A DNA stretch of 64,000 bases from Chaetoceros tenuissimus (taxonomy: Eukaryota > Bacillariophyta > Thalassiosirophyceae > Chaetocerotales > Chaetocerotaceae), in NCBI GenBank assembly GCA_021927905.1, contig BLLK01000022.1, positions 620,001 to 684,000 on the forward strand, written 5' to 3'. Positions 10,810 through 21,668 of this stretch are shown here, piece after piece (position 1 is the stretch's first letter; each line of letters begins with the position of its first letter). A model generated the notes under the pieces. The model was not told where the DNA came from, did no database searches, and saw nothing but the letters and a program-made list of their open reading frames with translations. The position numbers and the translations under genes are program-made.

Positions 10810-12928
10810 TCATGAACACTGTCCACAAGTTTTTCGACAGGTTTCGGCAATGCCCAAGACTTTGCATCGTTTCTGAGTATTTCTACTTGATGCCCAGTAG
10901 CATGTTCTACTACCTTTTCTAGTTTTGGAATTTTTCATGTAGAACCTTCTTCTTCCATCTACGCATGTGTCACAGGTCATACAAGTTCGAGGGCACATGG
11001 AGCTCAGGACTTTCGAGGAACAGCGATCAGTAGCTTTAGCTGCAACCCATTCGCAGTTACGTCGTTGTCTCTTCCAAATGAAATCCAATGGAGTGTCAGA
11101 GCAAGACGTGTGGTCAGGGGATGGTACATCCGGAATATCGAGATGTGCGCCACAACTTGCTTCTGTGAGGCCTTCGACATAAGCAATGACATGAGCATTG
11201 TCAATATCATTCAAGCCTACAATTTCACCGCAGAACTTGACGATCAGAGGTCTACCATATCTACCATAGTTCTCATATCGATATTCCTGACCTGGTCGAA
11301 GTTCGGCCAAAGACCAACTCTGAGCTTCAAAAGATTTTTGTTGAGTAATTGTAACAGTATCCCTATGGCTTTGAAGGGTATCTAATATACCTTCAGCTCT
11401 CTGGTAAATGATGAACAGGTCATCAGTCCCAATGGTAGAGAGTCTCAAGACGAGATCATTATCTGTAGAAACGGATGGCTTCGAGACAATGTCATTGAGG
11501 CCAACAAGGTCTTTGGAGTATGGATTCATTCCTGGGTCAAGAGATGAGTAGTATTCCGGATACCAGCCGCTGTAGAATGTCTTCGCACCGTTGAAACAAG
11601 CAACCGGCCCATCATCTGCCCACTCTCCAATGTTTCCCATGGAATCGGTGGAGTCACCGAATTCATCACTACCTTTCCCGGAGTGATTGAAACCGAGGTT
11701 GTGACTAATTTCATGAACCTGGATAAAGGCATTGCTAGCAAAGTCTGTTTGATACCAAGATATCTGAACCAGAAACGAAAGTGTCAGTTTAGTGTAAAGA
11801 AAGAATGAAGAATGCATGTACATACAAGACTTACAGTTCCTGGCTGCTCTCCAAATGCAACACTTCCTCTGAAATTGACCGTTTGAGGCATCACGAATGC
11901 AATATGTGTATAGTCCAAGTTTCTCCTTGACCTTACTTCAGCTGTGGCCATGGTGGATACCATGAGAAAATCAATGCCATTCAGATTCTCATTTAATCTC
12001 AAAGTCAAAACTCCTTGGTTTACCTGATCTCCTGTAGCAGGATTAAAGATCAGTTTGTTATTTGAGCATTTCATCATTCTGGTCCTCTGTTTGAAAAAGA
12101 AGTTTTGAGAATGAGAGAAAATTAGAGTCTTGGTGAATGTTGAAAGAACTTCCTACTTACCACATTACTCGAATCTCCAAAAAAGTCATCATAAAGTTTT
12201 GCTTCGGATTGCTTGATGATATCACCTTCCCCAAGAACTCTGACAACAAGCAACTTGAATATTCCACTAGTATTTCTTGCCTTGTTGGGGGAGAAGTTTC
12301 GAGAAGAGAGCACTGTACTTTTATTTTCTTTCCGCCTCCTCGTATAACTAAGATCATTCATATGGCCAACAAGTTGGAAGTTGTGTTGCACTGCCTCCAG
12401 ATTGTTCACATGTATGATAAGCTCCTCCTCTGGAGTTAATGACTCGTAGAGGGAAGATAGACCGTGTAATAAGTTCACGTCAAAAAATTGACCATCTTTT
12501 GTAGCACAGGTCAAATAGTTTTTCAGTGATACGTCGTGTTTGGGTTCTAGTCCAAAGAGCCTCTCAATTGTACAGGGTGTACCGGTACTCTCGAATACAC
12601 TCTTGCCCGCTAATGGTATTTCTGCCTGTGAACTCGATGGTGATGCTATTGAACCACGAAGAGATAACGAAGAAGAACTACTAGCAGAGGTATTTCCATT
12701 CAGTTCATCCCGATGTACAAATATGTTTCCACTCAAATGCCTCAACTGTTCGTTGGTGGCATTTTGATGATCCTAAGAACAAAAATACCAGATGAGAGAA
12801 ATGGAGTTCGAAAGAGATTCTGAATTATTTCAATAGAATATGCATCTACTAACCTTTGCTGCAACAACATGGACAAAAACTGTTGAGAACAAGAACAAAA
12901 ATGTTTTCAGTATGATCTCGAAATTCAT
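10810..12928 (-). CDS. Secreted M11 (gametolysin-like) zinc metalloprotease with two ShK-type tails
   Basis: Four exons on the minus strand (12928-12854, 12772-12161, 12086-11835, 11763-10810), all joined in phase 0; 630 residues. The first 25-codon exon encodes a signal peptide (MNFEIILKTFLFLFSTVFVH). The catalytic zinc site HEISHNLGFNH starts at residue 330, matching HExxHxxGxxH, with the Glu general base. This part matches the peptidase M11 family, whose founder gametolysin degrades algal cell-wall glycoprotein. The C-terminus has two six-Cys ShKT-like modules, ending ETCRKTCGQCS. The enzyme is probably extracellular; its substrate is unknown. It is paralogous to the gene at 19179-21352 but lacks that copy's extra introns in the zinc-site region. 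Confidence 0.82.
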
Positions 12929-14159
12929 CTTCTCTGTTTCAAAGTGAACAGATTGGTTTTTGATTTATGAAGAATTATTATGAGTAGATCCCTGCTGAAG
13001 TATTCATAGAGACGTTCGATTTCAATAAACTTTGCATACAGACTGAGGAATCAGATTCGATTCCTCGATGCGTTCCTCACATCAGAAAAGCAGAATCATC
13101 AGTGAATGATAATTAGATGAAAATGACCTTGTCTCTTGTCAGAAAAGACAAGAAAGTGCTCGGACATATTATTTTATCCTCAGACAAATGATGTCATTCT
13201 GAGGAACATTCAATACGGTATAAAATGAAGTGATGGATGATGAATTGAATTATACGTACATGTTGTTCTCAGTTTCTCAGTAGTTTGATTGTCCTTTCGG
13301 AGAATCTCCTCATCTAATCGTGCAAAGCCAACTGATTCATTCAGACTCGACTTGACTCATCTTTTCTCTTTTCTTTGTTGTTGTTATTTACCTCTTTTGA
13401 CCAGATGTTCCTGCTTTTTTTTTTGCACCACGTACCAAAGAAGTGAGTCAACTTTGATTGGAATAAAAATGGAATTCTTTCCATCTCAAACAATTTTTTC
13501 AATCCAATAACATTTTCGAGAGTAAAACAAAGGGGAAACATGGTCTCGACAATTCTCAACTTTCCGTGGACTCATGACATTTGTTTCCCATACTATAAGT
13601 CATCCAGATCATCATTCGAACTCCTCCTTGAAAATGACATAAGTATTGGAAACACAATTCTTTAAAATTCATCTTCTATCACTTTTTTTCATCTTCTAGC
13701 CCTTGAAGCTTTGAGAAGACATGCGTATTTGTTTTTGCCCCCTTAAAGATAAAGCTTTGTGTCAAAGTACGTAGGTAATGTATTCCTGGGTTAGTTTTAC
13801 TTTTTAAATTTCCTTCAAGAATATGGGATACAAGGAACTTCAAATGAATTTTTGCTATTGAAAGCGCTAGACTAGACTAGAATATCGTTTTTTTTTTCAT
13901 TTTTTGGTGCCAATGCGATCAGTAGCTGTCCGTAGGTTATGCAATTCGGTTAATATTGATGAAATAGGTGCTTCTAGCCCCTCCCGCCTCACACTCTACC
14001 CCCTCCCCACATACGTACGTACACAGATCGCAAGCACAGACGCCTCATACCTAATTACCTTACTTATCATCAACAGCCAGCCTTCAATCGAAGTCTACGG
14101 ATCTACGGTCTACGGTATCTACAATCTTTTAAACTTATTTCTATTTGCCGCGAGGAAAT
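12929..14159. other. 1.2-kb divergent intergenic region; TACGTACGTAC at 14012-14022
   Basis: Head-to-head promoter region between the M11 protease and the gene at 14160. It contains several poly-T/poly-A tracts and, 138 bp before the 14160 start, a TACGTACGTAC tract inside a C-rich pyrimidine stretch. Short frames here (up to 103 codons) are low-complexity and lack family features. Confidence 0.45.
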
Positions 14160-15098
14160 ATGCAGAAGAATCTTCACTTTCAACTGATCACCGTTATTTT
14201 ACTGCATCAGATTGATGTTAGTTGTGGCTTCACGTCTCATTATTCTCCATTTATTTCTTATGGCACAAATTCATTTGTACAATATGCGAAGAAACCAAAG
14301 AGATCGACATCAAATGGGAAAGGATTTGGTAAGCCTGCGAATGGTTTTGGAAAAGGCTCAGTTGATCCTATGAAGAAAACATATGACGTATCACCTACGA
14401 CACTTCCGCTAGATATGCTGCAAAGAACAGAAATGATGAAAGATTTTTTCGCATCTTATGATGAATGGCATCCTTTGTTTGGTAGTATAGCTGCTAATGA
14501 TAGTGTTCTTGCTTCGTCTCATATTGACGCATCCTTATTCACACAAGAAGGTCTATCATTTAGTGAAGAAACTCCTTGGGAGAAACTACCTCAAATGCCT
14601 TCGGGAGAGAATAAAGATTCGCAAATGGAAACTGTATCCCTTGTCTTGGATTCGATGCAGAAGGCTTTAACTGACATTCCAGTTTCGCAAGATCTATACA
14701 ACACAAACCCTGATGACAATAATGATATGCACTTTATCGAAGAGGGAAGACGACTACTGGTTCTTGAAAGATTCCATGTTCTTCAAAACGAAGGAGATGC
14801 TCACGGGGACTTGTTCAGAGTCTGTTGGTCAGAAATTCACCATTTAGTCACAGAAGGCAACACAGACAAAGGTTCTTTAATCATATTGGAAGAATACACC
14901 AGTGAGATTGAAGAAAACGGAGGGATAGAACAATTTGTAGACGAAAAAATTAGACTACCATTGCAGTTCCTTGGACTTGCCGATTCGCTCGAGGTAGCAG
15001 CATTCAAGAGAGGAAAGATTTGCATCAGATTGATTCACCAGCTAGGTGCAGTACCTTCACTAGAGGATAGAGATAAGGAGCAGTCTGGTTTCCAATAA
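14160..15098 (+). CDS. Unrecognised protein with hydrophobic leader, possibly plastid-targeted
   Basis: Single exon, 312 residues from the ATG at 14160. A hydrophobic leader (FQLITVILLHQIDVSCGF) is followed by a Ser/Lys/Gly-rich, basic, acid-poor stretch of about 45 residues (KKPKRSTSNGKGFGKPANG). This resembles a bipartite diatom plastid presequence with Phe just after the predicted cleavage point, although the canonical Ala before Phe is absent. The mature part is acidic and mostly helical (RRLLVLERFHVLQNEGDAHGD). I do not recognise the domain. It is tail-to-tail with ASH2, 121 bp away. Confidence 0.6.
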   Translation: MQKNLHFQLITVILLHQIDVSCGFTSHYSPFISYGTNSFVQYAKKPKRSTSNGKGFGKPANGFGKGSVDPMKKTYDVSPTTLPLDMLQRTEMMKDFFASYDEWHPLFGSIAANDSVLASSHIDASLFTQEGLSFSEETPWEKLPQMPSGENKDSQMETVSLVLDSMQKALTDIPVSQDLYNTNPDDNNDMHFIEEGRRLLVLERFHVLQNEGDAHGDLFRVCWSEIHHLVTEGNTDKGSLIILEEYTSEIEENGGIEQFVDEKIRLPLQFLGLADSLEVAAFKRGKICIRLIHQLGAVPSLEDRDKEQSGFQ

Positions 15099-15219
15099 AC
15101 TCAATTCCAATAAACTCAATACTTATTTAGTTAAAGAGATCCATATCTAGGTATGAATTAAATGCAACCTTCATTGTTTTTATTGAAATTTGATACCCCT
15201 CGTTTCATTATATAAGCAT

Positions 15220-16794
15220 TTATGCCTCCACCGGATTTGACATAGTTTCTTTAACTGGGTTTTCTTGAGTCTCAGTATGTTCCACAGCATCAGTTTCCAT
15301 TTCTTCATGCTTATTTTCTACCTCTTCTTCTGGTAAATCATTAGTTGCCATTGATCGATCTTCTCTTCCTTTTCTCACAACATGAATATGCTCCTTGAGA
15401 TGCTCTTGAAACTTATCAAATCTCATTTTTGCTTCTAAAAACACAGATTCATGAATCGCATTGGTTACATCCTCATCTACCTTCTTTAAAATGCATTTTT
15501 CCTTCTTGAATAAATCCAAAACTTCACCTGGTTCCAGGGGTTTTGGAGCCATTTCACAAATGGGATTTAGCTTCAATCCAGTGGGAAGACCCTTTGGTGG
15601 ATAAATAAAATAAGGGCCAAAGTTACACCGTACAGTTCCTCCCATGTAAGATGAAACAGCTGGATAGTATGTTCCGGACTGAATGTCATCAAATGCTTCT
15701 CCACCAGTCTTTGTACCACGGGAAACAACAAAATGGCCCATAGGTTGCCCATTTTTGAAGAAACGAATATGATTTGACTGCACGGTAGATTGACTCTTTT
15801 TCGAAACATTGTCAGAATCATAGTTATGGCTGCTTCCATCCAAACCATCATCTTTTTCCACGAGACAAACTGCTAAACCAATAACATCACCTGGTGCAAA
15901 ACCAACACCACCCCACTTATCTTCTCGCTTAGAATTGTGTATTCTCGAACCACTGATATCTCGAATACCGTAACTCCAGCGATCATATCCTACCGGAGCC
16001 TGCAGTTCACCTGTTCTCATACTCCATCCGATACGTACATGACCTCCAACAGAATACTGTTCCACACCAGGAGGATTCACTTTCCTTTTCTTTTTAACTG
16101 GGTCATTCAAACCATCCATGGAACTTCCGTCTTCATTTTCTTTGGCACGAGCTAATTCTTGCTCAAGACCTTTTCTTAATCCTTCCCTCACCCCATCACC
16201 TAGTCTCACATTACTTGGTAATGAATCAACTATTTCTTGTACAGAAGGCGGCTCTAAAATTTCAACTTCATAATACCAATTCCCAGAGTCAACTCCTTGG
16301 TTTGCTCTCACCATGCGATATCCTCGCATACCACCTCTCACTGTTAATTTTGTATCAGGATCGATGTGGAGTTGTGGTGCCGAATCCTTTGTATTCAAAT
16401 GGACATGAGGTGGCGTTTCCGATAGAATTTTTGATGCAATAGTCCGGATTTGATTCGTCATATTATTTGCAATGATTTGAGGCAAGTTACTAGAGGACGA
16501 ATCAGTCGATGATGCATTGGTGCTTTGCTGAATGTTAGCTTGTATGGCTTTTGTTGACGAAGTGAGATATGTATGGATTAGTTGAGTAAAAGCTGGTAAA
16601 GGAGCGTTTTGAGGAAAAGTAGTCGCAAGAGAAGCATGGATTTGCTGAAGAGAAGTTTGCAGAGAAGCAGGTGTTGTAGTCAACGAGTTACGCTTTTTTA
16701 CTTTGCTAGATGTGCTTTCTGTCACACTTGGTGCCGGAGACACCGAGGCTGACCTTGGCGCATCTACAGGTGCAGAAGATAGTTCCTTGTCCAT
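15220..16794 (-). CDS. ASH2: ASH2-like SPRY-domain subunit of a COMPASS/SET1 histone H3K4 methyltransferase complex
   Basis: Single exon, 524 residues from ATG 16794. The core matches the ASH2L SPRY domain: APQLHIDPDTKLTVRGGMRG, YRMVRANQGVDSGNWYYEVE, RIGWSMRTGELQAPVGYDRW, GDVIGLAVCL, IRFFKNGQPMG, and TYYPAVSSYMGGTVRCNFGP followed by FIYPPKG. ASH2 pairs with RbBP5 to stimulate MLL/SET1 activity. An insertion of about 60 charged residues, including a KKKRKV nuclear signal, splits the SPRY after its second strand. The N-terminal PHD/winged-helix part of animal ASH2L is not present; the first 110 residues are Ser/Thr-rich. The C-terminal 110 residues are helical and acidic, in place of the DPY30-binding helix. 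Confidence 0.87.
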   Translation of the reverse strand: MDKELSSAPVDAPRSASVSPAPSVTESTSSKVKKRNSLTTTPASLQTSLQQIHASLATTFPQNAPLPAFTQLIHTYLTSSTKAIQANIQQSTNASSTDSSSSNLPQIIANNMTNQIRTIASKILSETPPHVHLNTKDSAPQLHIDPDTKLTVRGGMRGYRMVRANQGVDSGNWYYEVEILEPPSVQEIVDSLPSNVRLGDGVREGLRKGLEQELARAKENEDGSSMDGLNDPVKKKRKVNPPGVEQYSVGGHVRIGWSMRTGELQAPVGYDRWSYGIRDISGSRIHNSKREDKWGGVGFAPGDVIGLAVCLVEKDDGLDGSSHNYDSDNVSKKSQSTVQSNHIRFFKNGQPMGHFVVSRGTKTGGEAFDDIQSGTYYPAVSSYMGGTVRCNFGPYFIYPPKGLPTGLKLNPICEMAPKPLEPGEVLDLFKKEKCILKKVDEDVTNAIHESVFLEAKMRFDKFQEHLKEHIHVVRKGREDRSMATNDLPEEEVENKHEEMETDAVEHTETQENPVKETMSNPVEA

Positions 16795-17003
16795 GAGCAA
16801 TTCAGTTGTGAAAGCCGCTGAGTATCTCTATTATCTCGTCAGTGTTTTGATGAAATCGGTACTGGGAGCGTGGGTCGCCTGAACTTTTGAGTACACCAAT
16901 AAATCAATGGTAAATATCAATAATCAATAGTAGTATTTGCCTCTCCTCACATTTTTCATCATTATTTTTGTATCTTCTATGTGCTAGTGCTACCTACAGG
17001 TAA

Positions 17004-17014
17004 GTACGTACGTA
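17004..17014. promoter_or_regulatory. GTACGTACGTA tract upstream of ASH2
   Basis: Palindromic tract 210 bp upstream of the ASH2 start codon, in the 376-bp spacer 16795-17170 that also carries the 3' end of the phosphatase gene. Confidence 0.35.
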
Positions 17015-17170
17015 AGTCTCTTTTAACGAGGAAACCGTGGATAAGATAGGTTATGAATTCAAATTTTTTTATCATCCATCAAATTTCGACATTCATATCT
17101 CATTAAATTCAAATAGCTTTATCTTAGAATCTAGCATGCAAAGTACTTTGTGTACCTGAAAAGATATTCT

Positions 17171-18598
17171 TCATTTGTCAAGAATGCAATCATGACCATG
17201 CTCATTAGCAATAGACTTGGACAACTTCTTCAAGCAAATCATATCTGATTGAATTTCTTCGTCTTTTCCTGATGAAACATCTTCACCCCAAGAACTATGC
17301 AAAACTTCACCATTCAATGAGAAACGAACATAGTAATCAATTTTGGTTTCTATTGTCCCATCATCACCTTCGATATCCTCTTCTGCCTTGAACAATTCCA
17401 CCTTCAAAAACGAACCATACTCTGGCCACTCAGCAGGCATGCTTAATTTAAACGCACACATCAAACCAATCAAACTACTATCATGACAACTGTAGATGAA
17501 AAGAGTAGGGTGGTCAGTATCGTCACTATTTTCTTCATTCATATGTTTATTTCTTGCATCGCTTAAGTTCTCCATGATAAAATTCATAAAATTTTTCATA
17601 GCAAGCTTCGCCAAGTTTTCGTCTCGTAGATTTTCAAACCACTTCCAGGCTGAATGGCTAGTAATTGTCTTAAAATCTTCTTGACTAATTGAATCAGGAA
17701 GCATATCTCTCACTTTCAGGCACGTCATTACTTCTGATAATTGAGAAAAAGTCAATGATTTCTTCTCTCCTTCACCGCCTTCTTCTCCAATTCCCCAATT
17801 CCCACTACTTGCATTTTCCCAATCAATGAGGTGATGCAAATCAGCAGTAATTCTCTCTGCTAGTGGCTTTAGTTCATCTTCTCTTTCTTTCAAGTGGGGA
17901 CGTTTGCTCAGTTCTCGCTCTAACTCTACTTGCTCAATTGAAAGTCTCGGCTGAGGATCAGGAATCAATATGTCGGTGTTTTGAGCATCGATCTCCAGTT
18001 CACCATCATATCCAAGAGGAAATAAACCCAATAACAAAGCTTGAACTGACTGAATAGTCCTTGGAAAATCAGTGCTCATGATTTTCACTTTGGATGGGTG
18101 AATTGGATTTGTTTTTGTAAATAATCGTCCTGAATGAATATGCAAATTGCCCTGTTCATCTACAATATTAACTCCATCTTCTTCGTCTAAATGTAAATCA
18201 TCTCGTATTCTTGATCCAACTTCTACCATTTGTAACAAACCTAGTTTTGTCAACTTTCCAAAAGGCCCGATGCCACCAGCAGCATGGGCAACTTTGCTTC
18301 CATCGCTTGTAATCCTATTAATTTTTGTACCCTCTGATAACTTTTCAAGTAGAGCAGCTGAAGGAAGAGTATTGCTCCAATATTCTTCATTGATTAGAGG
18401 TGTGATGGGTGAACGATCACCATGACGATGAATGATCTGTACTTGTACCAATTGTAAGCGCTTCTTGTATGTTTGTGAAATTGAACCTGAACATTTGAAT
18501 GTCAGCGGAGCTTTACCTGCAGGAGGTGAAAATGCAGTGGATGAGAGAACTGCAGTAGGAAAGGAAGCCACGGCGATCAGTGTATGAACTAGCTTCAT
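17171..18598 (-). CDS. Histidine acid phosphatase (clade 2 histidine phosphatase), targeted
   Basis: Single exon, 475 residues from ATG 18598. It has the catalytic motif HRHGDRSP (His nucleophile near residue 59) and the distal proton-donor motif YSCHDSSLIG near the C-terminus, the pair that defines acid phosphatases such as ACP6, ACPP and phytases. The leader MKLVHTLIAVASFPTAVLSS is a signal peptide followed by TAFSPPAGKAP. Aromatic Phe directly after Ala resembles the ASAFAP signature of diatom plastid import, so a plastid rather than secreted location is possible. It contains extra Glu/Asp-rich insertions. The substrate is unresolved; lysophosphatidate or phosphoesters are known for the family. 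Confidence 0.83.
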   Translation of the reverse strand: MKLVHTLIAVASFPTAVLSSTAFSPPAGKAPLTFKCSGSISQTYKKRLQLVQVQIIHRHGDRSPITPLINEEYWSNTLPSAALLEKLSEGTKINRITSDGSKVAHAAGGIGPFGKLTKLGLLQMVEVGSRIRDDLHLDEEDGVNIVDEQGNLHIHSGRLFTKTNPIHPSKVKIMSTDFPRTIQSVQALLLGLFPLGYDGELEIDAQNTDILIPDPQPRLSIEQVELERELSKRPHLKEREDELKPLAERITADLHHLIDWENASSGNWGIGEEGGEGEKKSLTFSQLSEVMTCLKVRDMLPDSISQEDFKTITSHSAWKWFENLRDENLAKLAMKNFMNFIMENLSDARNKHMNEENSDDTDHPTLFIYSCHDSSLIGLMCAFKLSMPAEWPEYGSFLKVELFKAEEDIEGDDGTIETKIDYYVRFSLNGEVLHSSWGEDVSSGKDEEIQSDMICLKKLSKSIANEHGHDCILDK

Positions 18599-19178
18599 TT
18601 TTTGTAAGATGAAGATTATAACAACAGATAGGAAGCAATGGTGCAAAATGGCAATCCGTCAGTGTATTGCAATGAAATTCCACAAATAATGTGTTCCTCA
18701 TCGTCTATCGTTCCGTGTACGTACGTGTAGATAACCTGCTGCGTGTGTCTGGATGTCTAAAAAACACTGATTTAGTCCCATTTGTAGCATGGATAACGAT
18801 TGAATGCTTTCACTGTTTTTGTTGATGCTATTCGCTATTCGTAATGAAACACTGCAAACAAACATCAACATTTCATATTCCTATTGCTATCACCAAGCTC
18901 ACTTTTGCCTAAGCTTCATTTTTATTCTGTATCTTCATTTGGGTGATCATGGTTCATGCAATCTATTACTTATTACGCTTCTCATACGCGGCGGGGACTT
19001 CTCTTCTTTACTGTTCTCTTTCAATCTCCTTCTAGTAGGCTTCCTTTAAATTAAAGATACAAATCCTGCTGGCATCACCTAAATCATCTTGAAGGGTTCT
19101 GATCTCAAATGATCTAATCAACAATCTCCAAAACTTCCATTTTATAAAAGTGCTTTGAAAGAAATACATCTTGCAAAA
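18599..19178. other. Divergent spacer with GTACGTACGT (18717-18726)
   Basis: Head-to-head region between the histidine phosphatase and the second M11 protease. A GTACGTACGT tract lies 119 bp upstream of the phosphatase start. The 81-codon frame at 18804 is hydrophobic but lacks any family feature, and I do not call it. Confidence 0.4.
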
Positions 19179-21352
19179 ATGAAAATATCCTATATATATT
19201 CAGTTGTGATCATGCTCTCGGTGATTGTATGTATCACAAAAGAGAAAGCAGTGGTGAGTTATCAAACAAATGCAAGTTTGACGTGTTCTGACCTTTTGTA
19301 CTTCTTTTCGACATTCGACATGAGTTAAAAACATTTCGACTAACATTGAGTCACACAAAGGCGGTAGATAGAGATTTGGGAGAAGTGATATTTGACCCTG
19401 AAGACAAAGTTGCATACTCATTCGAAAGCGATCCATACTGTACAGTCGGAGCCGTTCATGGGCTTGTACCAGAACGAGGAATGAATTATCTTCGTGATAT
19501 CAAAGCATGCACCAGTACGAGTAGGATATTTGACGTCGATAATCTGAAAGGAATTGTTGAAGCATACAATTCTTTGGATGATGATAAAGAAATACTTTTG
19601 TTGAATTCCGAGTTGGATCAAATGCATCACAATGATTACAAAGTAGAAGGAGCACTACACGAAATCACACATTTGGTACAAAAGAAAGTTGATACGTCAG
19701 GATTGGGACAGTTCTCCACAACAACAGGTACATTCAAGTTACTTCTAGTACGAGTAATTGGAACTGGAGAAGCAGATTTTCTGCGGCAATCAGAGGTTGG
19801 AATATATGAAGACTTCTTCACAAAACCAAACAATCTTGTAAGTGAAAAGAATGCTCTTAGATATTCAAGTTAATGAACTGTTCTAATGCCTTTACAGCGC
19901 ACAAATTATAGAAAATGTACAAAATCACAAGTGACTTTTGATCCAGCCGATGGAGAAAATGTTTTCAATGGAGTGATAACAGTCAACCTCAACATGGACC
20001 TTCGAAGTCTTGACTTTATATCAGCTTCAACACGCGCGATTGAAATTCTAAGTGACTACAACATAAATTACACCCATCGATCATTTATCATGCCAAACAC
20101 AGGTGAGAAAGATGGAATAGATGAATATGAAAGAAGTGAAACATTTTGCGACAAAACTAACAATTTTTTTATAAAAAAACAGTGGATTTTAGAGGGGCAG
20201 CAGCGTATGGAAGGCAGCCAGGTGAGACTACCTGGTTCTTGACCGATTATGCATCTTCGGTCTTTGTCCAAATGTAAGTATTTTAAAACTTTGTGTTCTT
20301 TTTGTTTGTTTGATTTTTCTTTTTTCGACATGAAAATTCTAAATTGCAACCTTCGCAGGCACGAACTCGCACACAACATTGGATGGGCACATAGCGGAAA
20401 GAATGGAGACAACTATGGTGATCCTACTTGCACATTGGGAAATGCAGGAAACTGGCTATCGGTAAGTGTCTGATTACTTTCATATATGATTTTACAATAG
20501 CAAAACAATGAACCAATGTATTCACAACTTTCTAAGGATAATCAAGTCGCCATTTGTTTCAACGGTGCGAAAACGTACCATGGTAATTGGTTCCCAGAAT
20601 ACTACACAACAGTGATACCTTCTAGAGCAGCTTATGAAACTGAACTTGTGGGGCTGAATGATATTCTCACACTCAATAATATCCCAACAACTAATAACTT
20701 GGTTGTCCAAGTCATGGAAAATGGTGAAGCTCCTTTATTTGTAATGTACCAAAGAGCTGAGGGTGTGTTGGATGCACTTTCCAATAGTCGAGATACTATC
20801 ACAGTAACCCAACAGGAAAGTTTCAATTCACAGAGTTGGTCCCTTGCAGAACTAAAAGCCGGAGAGTCATTTAAGTATTCAAATTGGGGAGGTTATGGTG
20901 AAGACAAAGTCCTCGTCATCAAAGTTTGTTCTACTTCTGTTCAGAATAATGTGGATAGTTCAAGTGTTATCATATACATGGAGGGTTTCACTACAGCATC
21001 TTGTCAGCCGATCGTGACAGATCCACCAACAGACCCTCCGACGGTGACTCCTCAAAATGATAGTGGTGGCTGCAAAGATACTCCACTGCGCTTTCTTGCA
21101 GGGGGCAAGCGAAGACGCTGCGGATGGGCCAAATGGAATCCGCAAAAGAGATGCGGGTTCTGGGGAGTCCCTTCGATGTGCCCCCTTACATGTGGAGTTT
21201 GCCCAATTTGTAGCGATGGACGAAAGAAATTTGTTCTTGAAAATGGCAGGTTAAAGAGCTGCTGGTGGGTCAGAAATAAAAATACTAGGAAGCGATGCCA
21301 ACGGCAAGGAGTTGCTGAAACTTGTCGAAAGACCTGTGGTCAGTGTTCCTAA
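19179..21352 (+). CDS. Secreted M11 (gametolysin-like) zinc metalloprotease, second copy
   Basis: Six exons (19179-19253, 19361-19837, 19898-20102, 20183-20273, 20359-20461, 20537-21352), 588 residues. The first exon is a signal peptide (MKISYIYSVVIMLSVIVC). The zinc site HELAHNIGWAH begins near residue 284; its first codon is split by the intron at 20274-20358. The remainder parallels the minus-strand paralogue: VDFRGAAAYG, ICFNGAKTYHGNWFPEYY, VMYQRAEGVLDAL, then two ShKT-like Cys modules ending ETCRKTCGQCS. A Pro/Thr linker (TDPPTDPPTVTP) precedes them. The first three introns fall at equivalent points in both genes; the others are unique to this copy or shifted, so intron gain or loss has occurred since duplication. 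Confidence 0.8.
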
Positions 21353-21668
21353 CTAGAACTATTTCGAATTTCGAACAATATTATTTTTTGCAAGATACGT
21401 ACTCCTAGACTAGTTGAAAATTGTAACAATAAAGCACATTATATATGTTTGTTGAACCTATTTATGAAAGAAAGTAACATCAAATGAAGTAGTATGAGAT
21501 CAATTTCAATTATTCCGCACTAATAGGAAGAAGCAACGACATTTCTGTGTCACCATGCTTCTCACATCACTCTTCCCTTCCCACCGTACTTGTGCACATG
21601 GGGGAATCACCTTTCACTTCTAAGTTCAGAATAGAGCTGGGCAAGACTGCCATAATTATGATATCGAT
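21353..21668. other. Spacer, nothing recognised
   Basis: AT-rich 316-bp region downstream of the second M11 protease, with no frame or repeat of note. Confidence 0.5.

Noticed and set aside
12929-14159. tRNA or other RNA gene in the large divergent spacer
   Set aside because: No cloverleaf-like A/B box arrangement could be recognised by eye; a tRNA scan would be needed to exclude one.
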